A stretch of DNA of 64,000 nucleotides from contig JAHBVR010000028.1 in NCBI GenBank assembly GCA_019637395.1, positions 10,915 through 74,914 on the forward strand, written 5' to 3'. The DNA is from Vulcanimicrobiota bacterium (GTDB taxonomy: Bacteria; Vulcanimicrobiota; Xenobia; Xenobiales; JADMJV01). The position numbers and the translations under genes were made by a program. Position 1 is the first letter of the stretch; every line of letters begins with the position of its first letter. Of this stretch, positions 26,766 through 35,207 are shown in pieces. The notes below the pieces were generated by a model. The model saw nothing but the letters and a program-made list of their open reading frames with translations, made no database searches and was not told where the DNA came from.

Positions 26766-28100
26766 ATGTCAAACCGATTGAGAGTCGTAGCCGCCGACGC
26801 CTGGTTGACCGCACCGCGTCAAAACCTGCCCTTTGAGTGGGAAAGAGCCGATCTGCGCGTGCGCGATCCGGAGAACGGCCGCCCGCGCCGCTGGGCTTCC
26901 AAGCAGGTACGTCCGCAAAATGGCCAGCAGGCCGTCAACTGTGTTCTCATGCGCGGAGGCACCTCCAAGGGTCTATTCTTCCTGGCCCGTGACCTCCCGC
27001 CCCTGCAGAAAGTCCGGGACCGCGTGCTGCTGGCCGCCATGGGCAGTCCCGACAAGCGCCAGATCGACGGCTGCGGCGGCGGCGACAGTCTCACCAGCAA
27101 AGTGGCCATTCTGGCCCCCTCCACCGATCCCAACCACGATGTGGACTACCTCTTCGCCCAGGTCATGGTCGACCGCGCCATCGTCGACACCACCCCCTCT
27201 TGCGGCAACATTCTGGCCGGAGTCGCCTGCTACGCCATCGAGGAAGGCCTGGTGGTCACCAAAGACCCCTACACCCGCGTGCGCATCCGGGCCGTCAACA
27301 ACCGCGCGGACGTCGAAGCCATCGTACAAACCCCGCACGGACAGATCAGCTACGAAGGCGACACCATTATCGACGGCGTGCCCGGCAGCGGCTCGCCCAT
27401 CGTGCTCAATTTTCGCAACGTCATCGGCGCCCGCACCGGCCAGCTGCTGCCCACCGGCAACAGCATCGACATCATCGACGGCGTGCCCGTCACCTGTCTG
27501 GACGTAGCCATGCCCATGGTCATCCTGCGCGCCGACCAATTGCTGGGGGCCGGTGATCGTCGCGCCGCCCCCAACCGGCGGCGCCGCGATCGCCGCACCG
27601 GAGCCCCAGATCCCCCCGTGGGCATGGCTATCACCGGCCATGAATCCCCGCAAGAACTCAACCAGAATCAGGCACTGCTGGACCGCCTCGAGCAAATCCG
27701 CCGCCTGGCCGCCTGGAAAATGGGCCTGGGCGACGTCGCCGGCCAGGTGACTCCCAAAATCGCCGTCGTCTCCAAAGCCATCCGCGACGGCACCTTCACC
27801 TCACGCTACTTCGTTCCCGAAAAATGCCACGCCACCCATGCGGTCACCGGCGCCATCGGCGTGGCCTCGGCCAGCGTGCTGCCCGGGAGCATCTTTTCCG
27901 GCTGGCTACCCACCCCCACCGGCCCCCTCCAGCAAAAAACCATTCAGGTCGAACACCCCGCCGGCCGCATTCCCGTCCACCTGGAATTTTCCGTCGAGAA
28001 AGGCCAGCTCAACATCGAACGCGCCGGTATCATCAGCACCGCCCGCCGCCTCTTCGAAGGCCGCGTGTTGGTGCCCGCCCGCCTCTACTGGCCCGGTTAA
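26766..28100 (+). CDS. prpF: PrpF-family isomerase
   Basis: A 444-residue protein of the PrpF/DUF453 family, diaminopimelate-epimerase fold, which includes aconitate isomerases and 4-oxalomesaconate tautomerase. The family core is plain: CVLMRGGTSKGLFF, KRQIDGCGGGDSLTSKVAI, DTTPSCGNILAGVACYAIEEGLV, GAPVTLDFLD-like SPIVLNF, and a C-terminal GHATHAVTGAIG-like segment. Two oddities: about 60 residues precede the core, and an Arg/Pro-rich insertion (GDRRAAPNRRRRDRRTGAPD) sits where others have a short loop. AGGAAAG lies ten bases before the ATG. The substrate is not predictable without prp or lig genes, none of which are nearby. Confidence 0.85.
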   Translation: MSNRLRVVAADAWLTAPRQNLPFEWERADLRVRDPENGRPRRWASKQVRPQNGQQAVNCVLMRGGTSKGLFFLARDLPPLQKVRDRVLLAAMGSPDKRQIDGCGGGDSLTSKVAILAPSTDPNHDVDYLFAQVMVDRAIVDTTPSCGNILAGVACYAIEEGLVVTKDPYTRVRIRAVNNRADVEAIVQTPHGQISYEGDTIIDGVPGSGSPIVLNFRNVIGARTGQLLPTGNSIDIIDGVPVTCLDVAMPMVILRADQLLGAGDRRAAPNRRRRDRRTGAPDPPVGMAITGHESPQELNQNQALLDRLEQIRRLAAWKMGLGDVAGQVTPKIAVVSKAIRDGTFTSRYFVPEKCHATHAVTGAIGVASASVLPGSIFSGWLPTPTGPLQQKTIQVEHPAGRIPVHLEFSVEKGQLNIERAGIISTARRLFEGRVLVPARLYWPG

Positions 28101-29182
28101 TCGAAATAGTAGCTCTGGTTCTCTTCCTTGCTGCAGGTATAGGTCTGTTCGGCCACCGGATAAGCTCCCTCGGCCTGGTCCTGATAGGTGAGCAGCAGCC
28201 GGCGACTGTTCTTGTAGCCGACCAACCGGGCCGAATACTTGCGCGCGTCGGTGCCCAACCCCTGATACTGGATCTTGCCGTTGAAAACGGTGGCGCGGGC
28301 CAAATAAAGGGTGGTGTCCTCGTGATCGGGGCGGTTGATGGTGATGGCTGCGGTCACGTGACCCAGACCGCGCTCGTCCATTTCGGTGGTCAGAGCGGCC
28401 AGGGTATTTTGCATCCCCTGAATGGCCACGATGGCGGCCGCCACCGCCGCGGTCACATTGATCTTTTCCTTGCTCAGGAACGGCTTCTCGGTCAAGAACT
28501 GGAAGTTCTCTTCGCCCAGGTCGGCGCGCAACCGGCGGTGCACCGCGTTGCCCGCATTGAAAGCGGCCAGGCAGCCGACGATGCCGCCGCAGGCGGCCCG
28601 CGGCTCACGCCAGCGGGATTCCTGGGTTTCACCAAACTTCACGGTTCCATCCGGCTGATCCAACCGCCCGCAGTGAGTCTTCAAATCGATGGCCACCAGC
28701 ACATAAGACTGGGGGTTGCCCTGATAAATCGAGTGGCGCAGCGTCTTGTCGAGTTGGTGGGCCACCGTCACGTGAGCCAGAGTGCGCCCGTCATCGGTCC
28801 CCCCGCCGGTGGGAGAGAAGGCTTCCAGCTTGAATTCACCGAGCTCGCTCAGAGTGGCGAAGCGGGAAGCCACGATTTGCTCGTAGGCCGTGGTGGCCTC
28901 GCCCTGATGGATGCGATCGCCGCAGTTGGTGTGGGCCAGGGTGGTGCATACGCTGGGCAGGCTGAAATCGGCTCCGCAGGCGCGCACGTCCGGGTTGTCG
29001 TCGATGCCGGCGAACTGCAGCTCATCGCGCAGCAACTGCAAGCCTTTGACCAGCACATAGCGGTCGCTGACCAGTTCGTGCAGGTATACATCGTAGGCAT
29101 CCCGCTCCAGGCCGAACTCGGCGCCTAGAGACCAGAATTTGGCAACCCGGGAGAGGGCGGCGGAGGGATCGAATTTTATCAT
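28097..29182 (-). CDS. Conserved-looking hypothetical protein
   Basis: 361 residues, no signal peptide or transmembrane segment. I do not recognise a family. Two segments resemble each other (LAHVTVAHQLDK..., LGHVTAAITINR...), each followed by strands ending in a polar stretch, suggesting an internal beta-sandwich duplication separated by a helical middle (AACGGIVGCLAAFNAGNAVHRRL). Codon usage matches the neighbours and the frame is uninterrupted, so it is a real gene. Its end overlaps the prpF stop by four bases (convergent). Confidence 0.6.
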   Translation of the reverse strand: MIKFDPSAALSRVAKFWSLGAEFGLERDAYDVYLHELVSDRYVLVKGLQLLRDELQFAGIDDNPDVRACGADFSLPSVCTTLAHTNCGDRIHQGEATTAYEQIVASRFATLSELGEFKLEAFSPTGGGTDDGRTLAHVTVAHQLDKTLRHSIYQGNPQSYVLVAIDLKTHCGRLDQPDGTVKFGETQESRWREPRAACGGIVGCLAAFNAGNAVHRRLRADLGEENFQFLTEKPFLSKEKINVTAAVAAAIVAIQGMQNTLAALTTEMDERGLGHVTAAITINRPDHEDTTLYLARATVFNGKIQYQGLGTDARKYSARLVGYKNSRRLLLTYQDQAEGAYPVAEQTYTCSKEENQSYYFD

Positions 29183-29232
29183 CGCGCCCTGTTTTACGAA
29201 TGGCCCTCATCCCCTGCGCCGAATAACCCGGT

Positions 29233-30225
29233 ATGAGTTTAGAAAAGCGTTACGGTGACCTGGAAGATCTGGCACAAGGGGGGATGGCCAAGATTCTTAA
29301 GGGGAAGGATTTGTCCCTTGGCCGCGAGGTGGCCATCAAGCGTCCCTTACCCTCGGAAGACCCGGAACGGTTTTGGCAGGAAGCGCGGGCCACCGGGCGC
29401 CTGGAACACGCCAATATCCCACCTCTCTACGAAGCCGGCCGAGATGAACAAGGCCAGCCCTATCTGGCCCTGAAACTGGTGCGCGGCCACAGTCTGACCC
29501 AGCTGATCGAGAAGCTTGACCAGGGTGAGTTGCACGACCTCTATCGTTTTCCGCATCGCCTGGCCGTCTTTGAGAAAGTCTGCGAAGCCGTGGCCTACGC
29601 CCATCAGCAAGGCGTTTTCCACCGCGACATCAAGCCCGACAATATCATGGTGGGAGAATACGGGGAGGTCTTCCTTCTGGACTGGGGATTGGCCAGAGGC
29701 GAACCAGCCGCTCCTCAGCCAGACGCGGATTTTTCGGGAACGCCCGCCTATTGCGCGCCGGAAATCGTACGCGGGGAGGGGCCGTCGCCGGCCAGCGAGG
29801 TCTATTCGCTAGGGGCGACGCTCTACGAATGGATGTCGCTGCGACCGGCCCACACCGGCAAGAACCTGGTGGACGTACTCAACTCGGTCATGAAACACGG
29901 TCCCGCCGATCCTGCGCGGCTGGCCCACAAAGCCCAGGACAAGGTGCCCATCGAGGTGGCCCGGGTGATTCTCCAAGCCATGGCGAAAGATCCCCAGAAC
30001 CGCTACGCCTCGGTCGCCGAGTTGCGCGCCGCCGTGCGCAACATTCTGGACGGCGAAATCAAACCCGTCTGCCCCTGCACCACCGTCAAGTTCAGCTTCC
30101 GAGAAATAACCACAGCCATCGATAATTACCCGATCCTTTCAGCGCTTGTGCTGCTCTGGATGATTTATCCTCTGCTGCATTGGACTTATTTGGGTTGGAA
30201 CTGGTACCGGGTGCCCCCGGGTTAG
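29233..30225 (+). CDS. Ser/Thr protein kinase with C-terminal membrane anchor
   Basis: A 330-residue PknB-type kinase. The Gly loop is AQGGMAKILKG (13-23), the ATP lysine Lys36, catalytic loop HRDIKPDN (130-137) and the metal motif DWGLA (150-154), a DWG variant instead of DFG. GTPAYCAPE marks the activation segment. After the kinase fold (to about 278) come a CPC motif and a single transmembrane helix (about 303-320), so the enzyme hangs in the cytoplasm from a C-terminal tail. It lies nine bases upstream of the amidotransferase gene and is probably cotranscribed with it. Confidence 0.9.
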   Translation: MSLEKRYGDLEDLAQGGMAKILKGKDLSLGREVAIKRPLPSEDPERFWQEARATGRLEHANIPPLYEAGRDEQGQPYLALKLVRGHSLTQLIEKLDQGELHDLYRFPHRLAVFEKVCEAVAYAHQQGVFHRDIKPDNIMVGEYGEVFLLDWGLARGEPAAPQPDADFSGTPAYCAPEIVRGEGPSPASEVYSLGATLYEWMSLRPAHTGKNLVDVLNSVMKHGPADPARLAHKAQDKVPIEVARVILQAMAKDPQNRYASVAELRAAVRNILDGEIKPVCPCTTVKFSFREITTAIDNYPILSALVLLWMIYPLLHWTYLGWNWYRVPPG

Positions 30226-30233
30226 CTTTCTAT

Positions 30234-31073
30234 ATGTGCAGATTTATTGCTTATCTGGGCGAGCCAATTCTGCTGAGTTCGCTGGTGACCGATCCCGATC
30301 ACTCGATTATTCATCAGAGCTATCACTCCCGCGAGCGTCCCGAACCTCTCAACGGCGATGGTTTTGGACTGGCCTGGTATGTGCCGCGCCTGAGCGAGTC
30401 GGCCGCTCTTTTCAAGGACACCACCCCCGCCTGGAGCAACGAAAACCTCCGGCAAGTGGCCAAAGTGGTGGAAAGCGACTGCATTTTCGCCCACGTGCGC
30501 GCGGCCACCGGCGGCAGCCCCGTCAGCCGGCTCAACTGCCACCCCTTTTCCTTCGGCAACCTGACCTTCATGCACAACGGCCTGATCCCCGAGTTTGGGC
30601 GTATGAAGCGCCGCCTGCTGGAGGGGTTGAGCGATGAGACCTTCGACTCCATTACCGGGTCCACCGATAGTGAGCACATCTTTGCACTCTTTTGCGAATA
30701 CTACCGAGGCGGCGGCCTGCAGGCGATGATCGAGTCCCTGAGGCGCACCATAGCCCGGTTGGAAGAACTCCGGGCCGAACTGAAGATCCAGCGCCAATGC
30801 TTCCTGAACTTCGCCATTACGGATGGAAACGTGCTTCTGAGCACACGCTACATCAGCGACGGCAGCGAACTGGCCAACAGCCTGTACTATGCCGAAGGCG
30901 AGAAATATCGCTGCGAAAACGGGGTCTGCATGTTGGAGCGCGGGCGGCGCAGTTCGGTGGTGGTGGCTTCCGAACGTCTCTCGTTAGCCTCGGAGTGGAC
31001 GCGGGTGGCGCCCAATCAGTTGCTCATCGCCGATCGAGAGGGCCATCTCGAACTATGCCCGATTCAGGTTTAG
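30234..31073 (+). CDS. Class II glutamine amidotransferase (EgtC-like)
   Basis: 279 residues from the ATG at 30234, chosen because it places the nucleophile Cys at position 2 (MCRFIAYLG). Family marks: NGDGFGLAWY, FAHVRAATGG, SRLNCHPFSFGNLTFMHNG, and STDSEHIFALF. These belong to the stand-alone GATase_4 group that includes EgtC (gamma-glutamyl hydrolysis in ergothioneine synthesis); no egt genes are nearby, so the substrate is open. The last 50 bases overlap the convergent hydrolase gene. Confidence 0.85.
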   Translation: MCRFIAYLGEPILLSSLVTDPDHSIIHQSYHSRERPEPLNGDGFGLAWYVPRLSESAALFKDTTPAWSNENLRQVAKVVESDCIFAHVRAATGGSPVSRLNCHPFSFGNLTFMHNGLIPEFGRMKRRLLEGLSDETFDSITGSTDSEHIFALFCEYYRGGGLQAMIESLRRTIARLEELRAELKIQRQCFLNFAITDGNVLLSTRYISDGSELANSLYYAEGEKYRCENGVCMLERGRRSSVVVASERLSLASEWTRVAPNQLLIADREGHLELCPIQV

Positions 31074-32379
31074 AGGTCCCGTCCTCAAGGGCCGATAGGC
31101 GGCGGGTGAAGCCCAATTTCCGCAGTCCCTCCTGCACTTCCGGGCAGGACATGAACAAGCGCCAGAGCAGACCGCTGCGATAGTTCTCCATCATCACCAC
31201 GATAGGCCCCTGATCAATAGCCAGGTAACGCTGTGGATACCAATTATCCTGTTCGCTGAAGGCGTCATACGGACCATAGGGTCCGTAAATTCTATCACTC
31301 CAGTGATGCATGGCCGCGCTCGCCTCTTTGGGCAGATAGGGAAACGAAGACAGCGCCGCCGTCGGTGAAATCACCCCCAGATCGTCGCGCAACGTGGGAG
31401 CATGAGCGGCATATCCCTTGACCGAATAACTGGCCGTCAGGCCCCAGTTGTCGGGACCGTAACCCTTAAAATGCTTGGGATTCTGCACGCACCACTGATA
31501 GTTAATCTGAGCCTGATTGTGGGTCTCCTGCTGATAATCCGCATACTGATCGGACAGCCCGCGCGGGTCCAGACCCAGCCACGAGTAATGCGCCCAGAAA
31601 AGCGGGCCCCCGTTGGGAGCCTCGCCCTGGTGGTGCAACTGCAAGGGAATCCCCAGTGCCTGGTGAGGTTCGCGAATCTTGCCCCCCTCCGCCCAGCCCT
31701 GATGATAAACCTCGGGAGTCACCGGATGAGTCGGCGACGAAGCGGCCAGCACATACAGAATCAGACACTCGTTATAGCCGTGCACGGGAAAGTTCATCTG
31801 CCAGGCATAGTTGGGACTCCAGTGCCAGTAGAGCACATTCTGCCCATTACGATACCAATCGAAGTCGATCTCCCGCCAGAGAGCGTCAAAGCGCCTGGCC
31901 AGAGCCTGCTCGCGAGGAGAGCCGTCGCGGAAATACTGGCGCACGCACAACATGCCCTGGGCCAGAAAAGAACTCTCCACCAGGTCCCCACCGTCGTCCT
32001 TCCGGCCGAACGGCTTGACCTTGCCGCTGGGACCGTGCAACCAGTGCGGCCAGGCACCGTGAAAACGATCCGCTTTCTCCAGATAACCGGCAATGCGCTC
32101 GAAGCGCTCGACCGCCTGCTCCCGGGAAATATACCCGCGCTCCAGGCCTGAGAGCAGAGCCATCAGGCCAAAGCCACTGCCACCCGTGGTCACCGTGTCC
32201 TGATCGTTGTCGGGATAGACATTGTCGCAATGAATCCGCTCCCGAGCCAGCCCGCTGGTCGGTTCGGCGCCTTCCCAGAAGTACTGAAAGGTGGATTCCT
32301 GCACCCGCTCAAACAGCGGGTCCACTTCCTGGGCCGCCAGGGGAGCCGCCAACAGCCATAGAGCCAAAAGTCGCTTCAT
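31024..32379 (-). CDS. Secreted GH144-like glucanase/glucoamylase-domain protein
   Basis: About 451 residues from the ATG at 32379, which opens a signal peptide (MKRLLALWLLAAPLAAQ). The start LFERVQESTFQYFWEGAEPTSGLARER, the TTGGSGFGLMAL motif, GAWPHWLHG, DGGDLVESSFLAQGML and NYAWQMNFPVHGYNE are typical of the glucoamylase-domain family placed in GH144, some members of which are endo-beta-1,2-glucanases in an (alpha/alpha)6 barrel. The ATG at 32415 would add 12 basic residues before the signal. It would act in the periplasm or outside. Its last 17 codons overlap the amidotransferase gene. Confidence 0.82.
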   Translation of the reverse strand: MKRLLALWLLAAPLAAQEVDPLFERVQESTFQYFWEGAEPTSGLARERIHCDNVYPDNDQDTVTTGGSGFGLMALLSGLERGYISREQAVERFERIAGYLEKADRFHGAWPHWLHGPSGKVKPFGRKDDGGDLVESSFLAQGMLCVRQYFRDGSPREQALARRFDALWREIDFDWYRNGQNVLYWHWSPNYAWQMNFPVHGYNECLILYVLAASSPTHPVTPEVYHQGWAEGGKIREPHQALGIPLQLHHQGEAPNGGPLFWAHYSWLGLDPRGLSDQYADYQQETHNQAQINYQWCVQNPKHFKGYGPDNWGLTASYSVKGYAAHAPTLRDDLGVISPTAALSSFPYLPKEASAAMHHWSDRIYGPYGPYDAFSEQDNWYPQRYLAIDQGPIVVMMENYRSGLLWRLFMSCPEVQEGLRKLGFTRRLSALEDGTSKPESGIVRDGPLDRR

Positions 32380-32528
32380 AAGGGCAGGCCGTTCGCGCCT
32401 GCGCGGCAAATTCATTTCTTAAGCCGAATCAACAAACTGGCGACAAAATTTAACACAGTTAACACCAAGTTCACAGGCGGCGGATTGCCCCCGCCAGTAC
32501 GCATGACATAATCAACAAAACCCTGATT

Positions 32529-32533
32529 AGGAG
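32529..32533 (+). promoter_or_regulatory. Ribosome-binding site that selects the second ATG
   Basis: AGGAG ends six bases before the ATG at 32540 and directly touches the first in-frame ATG at 32534. The first ATG is too close to be used, so translation should begin at 32540. Confidence 0.6.
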
Positions 32534-32539
32534 ATGGCA

Positions 32540-33604
32540 ATGGCAATCAAACCCGACGGTGGGGTAACCAACAACGCAAGCCAGATCAAAGCAAAGCCGG
32601 TCGTAGAAAAAGCGAAACCGGTCGAAATCAAAAAGCCCGAGCCGAAGGCGGAAGTAGCCCAAAAGGCTCCCGTGGAACTATCGGAAGAAGCCAAAGGCAA
32701 CAAAGGTAAGAAAGATGGCGACGCCAAGCACCTTGGGGCCCTGATGGATAATTTCAAGGACGATCCCAAGAAGGGGGACGCCAAAGACCCTAAAGATCCC
32801 AAAGCTGAGGATAAAAAAGACCCGAAGGCTCCGGCCGACAAGAAAGAAATCCAACAAAAGCTTGATAAGCTTCAGCAAGAGCTGAAGGACGCTCAGAAGC
32901 GTGGCGACAAAGACGCCATCGCCCGACTGACCGGCGAAATTGCCGGGCTTCAGAAACAACTGCAGGGCGACAATCCGCCCGGGACCAACAACGGCGGCGA
33001 CAACGGCACTCCGGCCGTCAATGGCGGCAATAACGGCGGCAACAACGGTGGAGCCGCCCCGGCGGGCGGCAATAACGGCGGTGGAGCCGCTCCGGCCGGC
33101 GGTAACAACGGCGGTGGCGCGGCCCCGGCGGGTGGCGACAACGGCGGCGGCGCCGCTCCGGCCGGGGGCAATCCCGGAGCCGGTGGAGCCAACGAAGCGG
33201 GTGCGGGCCAGGGTGCCGGCGCCGGCAAAGAAGAAGTCGACCAGTTCATCCAGTTCGCGGCTCAGGCTTATGGCGCCGACCCCAAGGTGCTCAGCGAAAT
33301 CGCCCGCCGCGAGTCCAACTTCAATACCGGTGACATCGCCAACAACTGGGACAGCAACGCCAAGAAGGGTACCCCCTCCAAAGGCATGTTCCAGTTTATC
33401 GAACCGACCTTCAAATCTATGATGCCTCAGGCCAAGGCCGCCAATCCCCAGGCCTGGCAGGGCGTCAGCGAGAACTGGACCGACTGGAAAGCCCAGGCGC
33501 TGACCACCGCCTGGGCCATCACCCACGGCAAAGGCAGCCACTGGTCCACCTACCAGGCGGCCGTCAATACCGCCCGCGGCGGCGGGGGCACTCAGACGGC
33601 CTAA
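32540..33604 (+). CDS. Lytic-transglycosylase-like protein without signal peptide
   Basis: 354 residues. Residues 1-100 are Lys/Glu/Asp/Pro-rich and disordered, 100-142 form a coiled coil (KLDKLQQELKDAQKRG), 162-210 are an Asn/Gly/Ala repeat linker, and 231-354 are a lysozyme-like domain: Glu258 in SEIARRESNFN is the expected catalytic residue and SKGMFQFIEPTF (280-291) the substrate-binding motif. Such enzymes cut peptidoglycan to let secretion machines or pili through. There is no Sec signal or lipobox, so export must use another route, or the N-terminal region itself is the signal. A strong terminator follows. Confidence 0.78.
   Translation: MAIKPDGGVTNNASQIKAKPVVEKAKPVEIKKPEPKAEVAQKAPVELSEEAKGNKGKKDGDAKHLGALMDNFKDDPKKGDAKDPKDPKAEDKKDPKAPADKKEIQQKLDKLQQELKDAQKRGDKDAIARLTGEIAGLQKQLQGDNPPGTNNGGDNGTPAVNGGNNGGNNGGAAPAGGNNGGGAAPAGGNNGGGAAPAGGDNGGGAAPAGGNPGAGGANEAGAGQGAGAGKEEVDQFIQFAAQAYGADPKVLSEIARRESNFNTGDIANNWDSNAKKGTPSKGMFQFIEPTFKSMMPQAKAANPQAWQGVSENWTDWKAQALTTAWAITHGKGSHWSTYQAAVNTARGGGGTQTA
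33023..33169 (+). repeat. In-frame tandem repeat encoding a GGNNGGGAAPA linker
   Basis: About four copies of a 33-base unit encode GGNNGGGAAPA with small changes (NN or DN). It joins the coiled coil to the catalytic domain and is expected to vary in copy number by slippage or recombination. Confidence 0.75.
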
Positions 33605-33627
33605 AAGGCCCGGTTTTGTTCGTTCCC

Positions 33628-33657
33628 AAAGGCGAGGGCCGACCGGCCCTCGCCTTT
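33628..33657 (+). terminator. Hairpin terminator after the transglycosylase gene
   Basis: A perfect 13-base-pair stem (AAAGGCGAGGGCC and GGCCCTCGCCTTT) with a four-base loop begins 23 bases after the stop codon. The T tract is short, so termination may be partial. Confidence 0.75.
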
Positions 33658-33704
33658 GTGTTGATATCGAGGAACATCTCCCTCGCGGGAGGAAAGCTCT
33701 CCTC

Positions 33705-35207
33705 ATGAAGATGCTCAAACGACTGCTGCTGGCCTCCTTGCTGGTGCCGGCCCTGGCGACCGCGGTCGACCTGCGCGGCCGCGCCGTCATCTGCGTGTTG
33801 GCGAAAGATCAGAGCACCTATAAGCAATTATCCGGTCTCATCGCCGAACGCCGCGACGCCCTCAAAATCGGCTACAACCCGGTCACCGGCAAAGGCATCG
33901 TCATCTACGACAAACCGGTTTCTCCCCAGGAGCGCAAACGACTGGGCATCGGCGATCAAGCCTTGCCCTGCATGGCCATCGTGCGCATGTCGCCCCAGGC
34001 CAACCCGGAAAAAGTGCTGGGCAGCCCGCCCGCCATCCAGCGCAACATGTCGTGTCTCTTCGAAGCCGACCTGATGATTTCACGCCTGCTCAATCTCGAG
34101 TCGGAAACCTACTGCGTCCAGCGCACCGGCTTGAGTCTCGACACCGTCCGTTATATCCGTAACTTGTCCAAACCCAAACTCAGCCTGCTCTACTGCGTGG
34201 GCCGCAACGAAGAGGAATCCAATCAACTCGATCTGGCCTACCTGGTGGCCAGCACCCGGCGCAGCCACACCCCGCCCCCTTCGGTCCACGTCTCCGAAGA
34301 CGCGCTCAGCGACGAAATCCTGGCTCGCCTGGGAACCCCGCGGGGGACCGCGCCCTTCCTGGCTGTCGTCACCAATTCCCCGGAAGGCAACCCCGGCTCG
34401 ATCAAAGCCGAGAGCCTGATCCGCAACATCCAGGACATCCCGGCTGCGGCCGAAGCCATGTGCGTCTATCAGGAAACCGGGGCCATGCCAACTTCGGTCA
34501 GCAAAAAAATCCCGCCCCTGGTGCTGGAGCGCGGCACAGTGGAAAACGGCCCCCAGGCCGGGGGCACCCTGAGCTACGCCCTGGATCTGAGTAACGTGCG
34601 CCCCGGCCCGGATAACCGGCCGGTCGTCCAGGTCAGCGCCATCCTCAAAAATTCCCACGGGCTGGAAGTGGCTCGCGACCAGTCCAATTTGCCCCTCAGC
34701 GTCAACGATTTCAAATCCCGGCTCAACGGGCGGTTTCCCCTGCCGGCCCGACTGGAATCGGGCGATTACACTCTGGAACTGGAAGTAACCGAACTTCTCT
34801 CCCTGCAGCGCACCTCAACCGCCTTGCCAACCAGAATCACCGGGAATTCACGGAACAACAGCAACATCATCAGCCAGGACCAAACCACCGACACTCTGCT
34901 GCCCGGCCAGAGCATCATCGTCAAAGGCCGTCTCACCTCGCCCAGCGGCAACTACTTTCTGGCCATCCAGGGTGACGGCAACCTGGTCATCTACAACGGT
35001 AACAGTCCCATCTGGCAAAGCGACACCCGCGCCTCCAAAGTCGTCTTCAGCCTCGATCAGGACGGCTGGCTGCGCCTCAAAGACGGCAACGGCAAAACCG
35101 TCTGGAAATCCAACACCGGCACCGGCACCTCCCTGGTCATGCAAGACGACGGCCGCCTGGTCATGTTCCGCGGCAGCAGCCCCATTTGGTCCGTCGGCCG
35201 CCGCTAG
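33705..35207 (+). CDS. Secreted protein with C-terminal B-type lectin domain
   Basis: 500 residues with a signal peptide (LKRLLLASLLVPALATAV). Residues 22-390 match no family I know; there are several Cys and a beta-rich stretch with LPARLESGDYTLELEVTEL just before the end of this part, perhaps an Ig-like domain. Residues 395-500 are a bulb-lectin domain: IQGDGNLVIYNG and VMQDDGRLVMFRG are the QxDxNxVxY-type mannose-site repeats, and two PIW(Q/S) tryptophan knots close the lobes. It probably binds sugars outside the cell. GGAGG precedes the start by 13 bases. Confidence 0.75.
   Translation: MKMLKRLLLASLLVPALATAVDLRGRAVICVLAKDQSTYKQLSGLIAERRDALKIGYNPVTGKGIVIYDKPVSPQERKRLGIGDQALPCMAIVRMSPQANPEKVLGSPPAIQRNMSCLFEADLMISRLLNLESETYCVQRTGLSLDTVRYIRNLSKPKLSLLYCVGRNEEESNQLDLAYLVASTRRSHTPPPSVHVSEDALSDEILARLGTPRGTAPFLAVVTNSPEGNPGSIKAESLIRNIQDIPAAAEAMCVYQETGAMPTSVSKKIPPLVLERGTVENGPQAGGTLSYALDLSNVRPGPDNRPVVQVSAILKNSHGLEVARDQSNLPLSVNDFKSRLNGRFPLPARLESGDYTLELEVTELLSLQRTSTALPTRITGNSRNNSNIISQDQTTDTLLPGQSIIVKGRLTSPSGNYFLAIQGDGNLVIYNGNSPIWQSDTRASKVVFSLDQDGWLRLKDGNGKTVWKSNTGTGTSLVMQDDGRLVMFRGSSPIWSVGRR

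Noticed and set aside
33023-33169. Regular short repeats that might suggest a CRISPR-like array
   Set aside because: They are in-frame repeats encoding a Gly/Asn/Ala linker without unique spacers; no cas genes are present.
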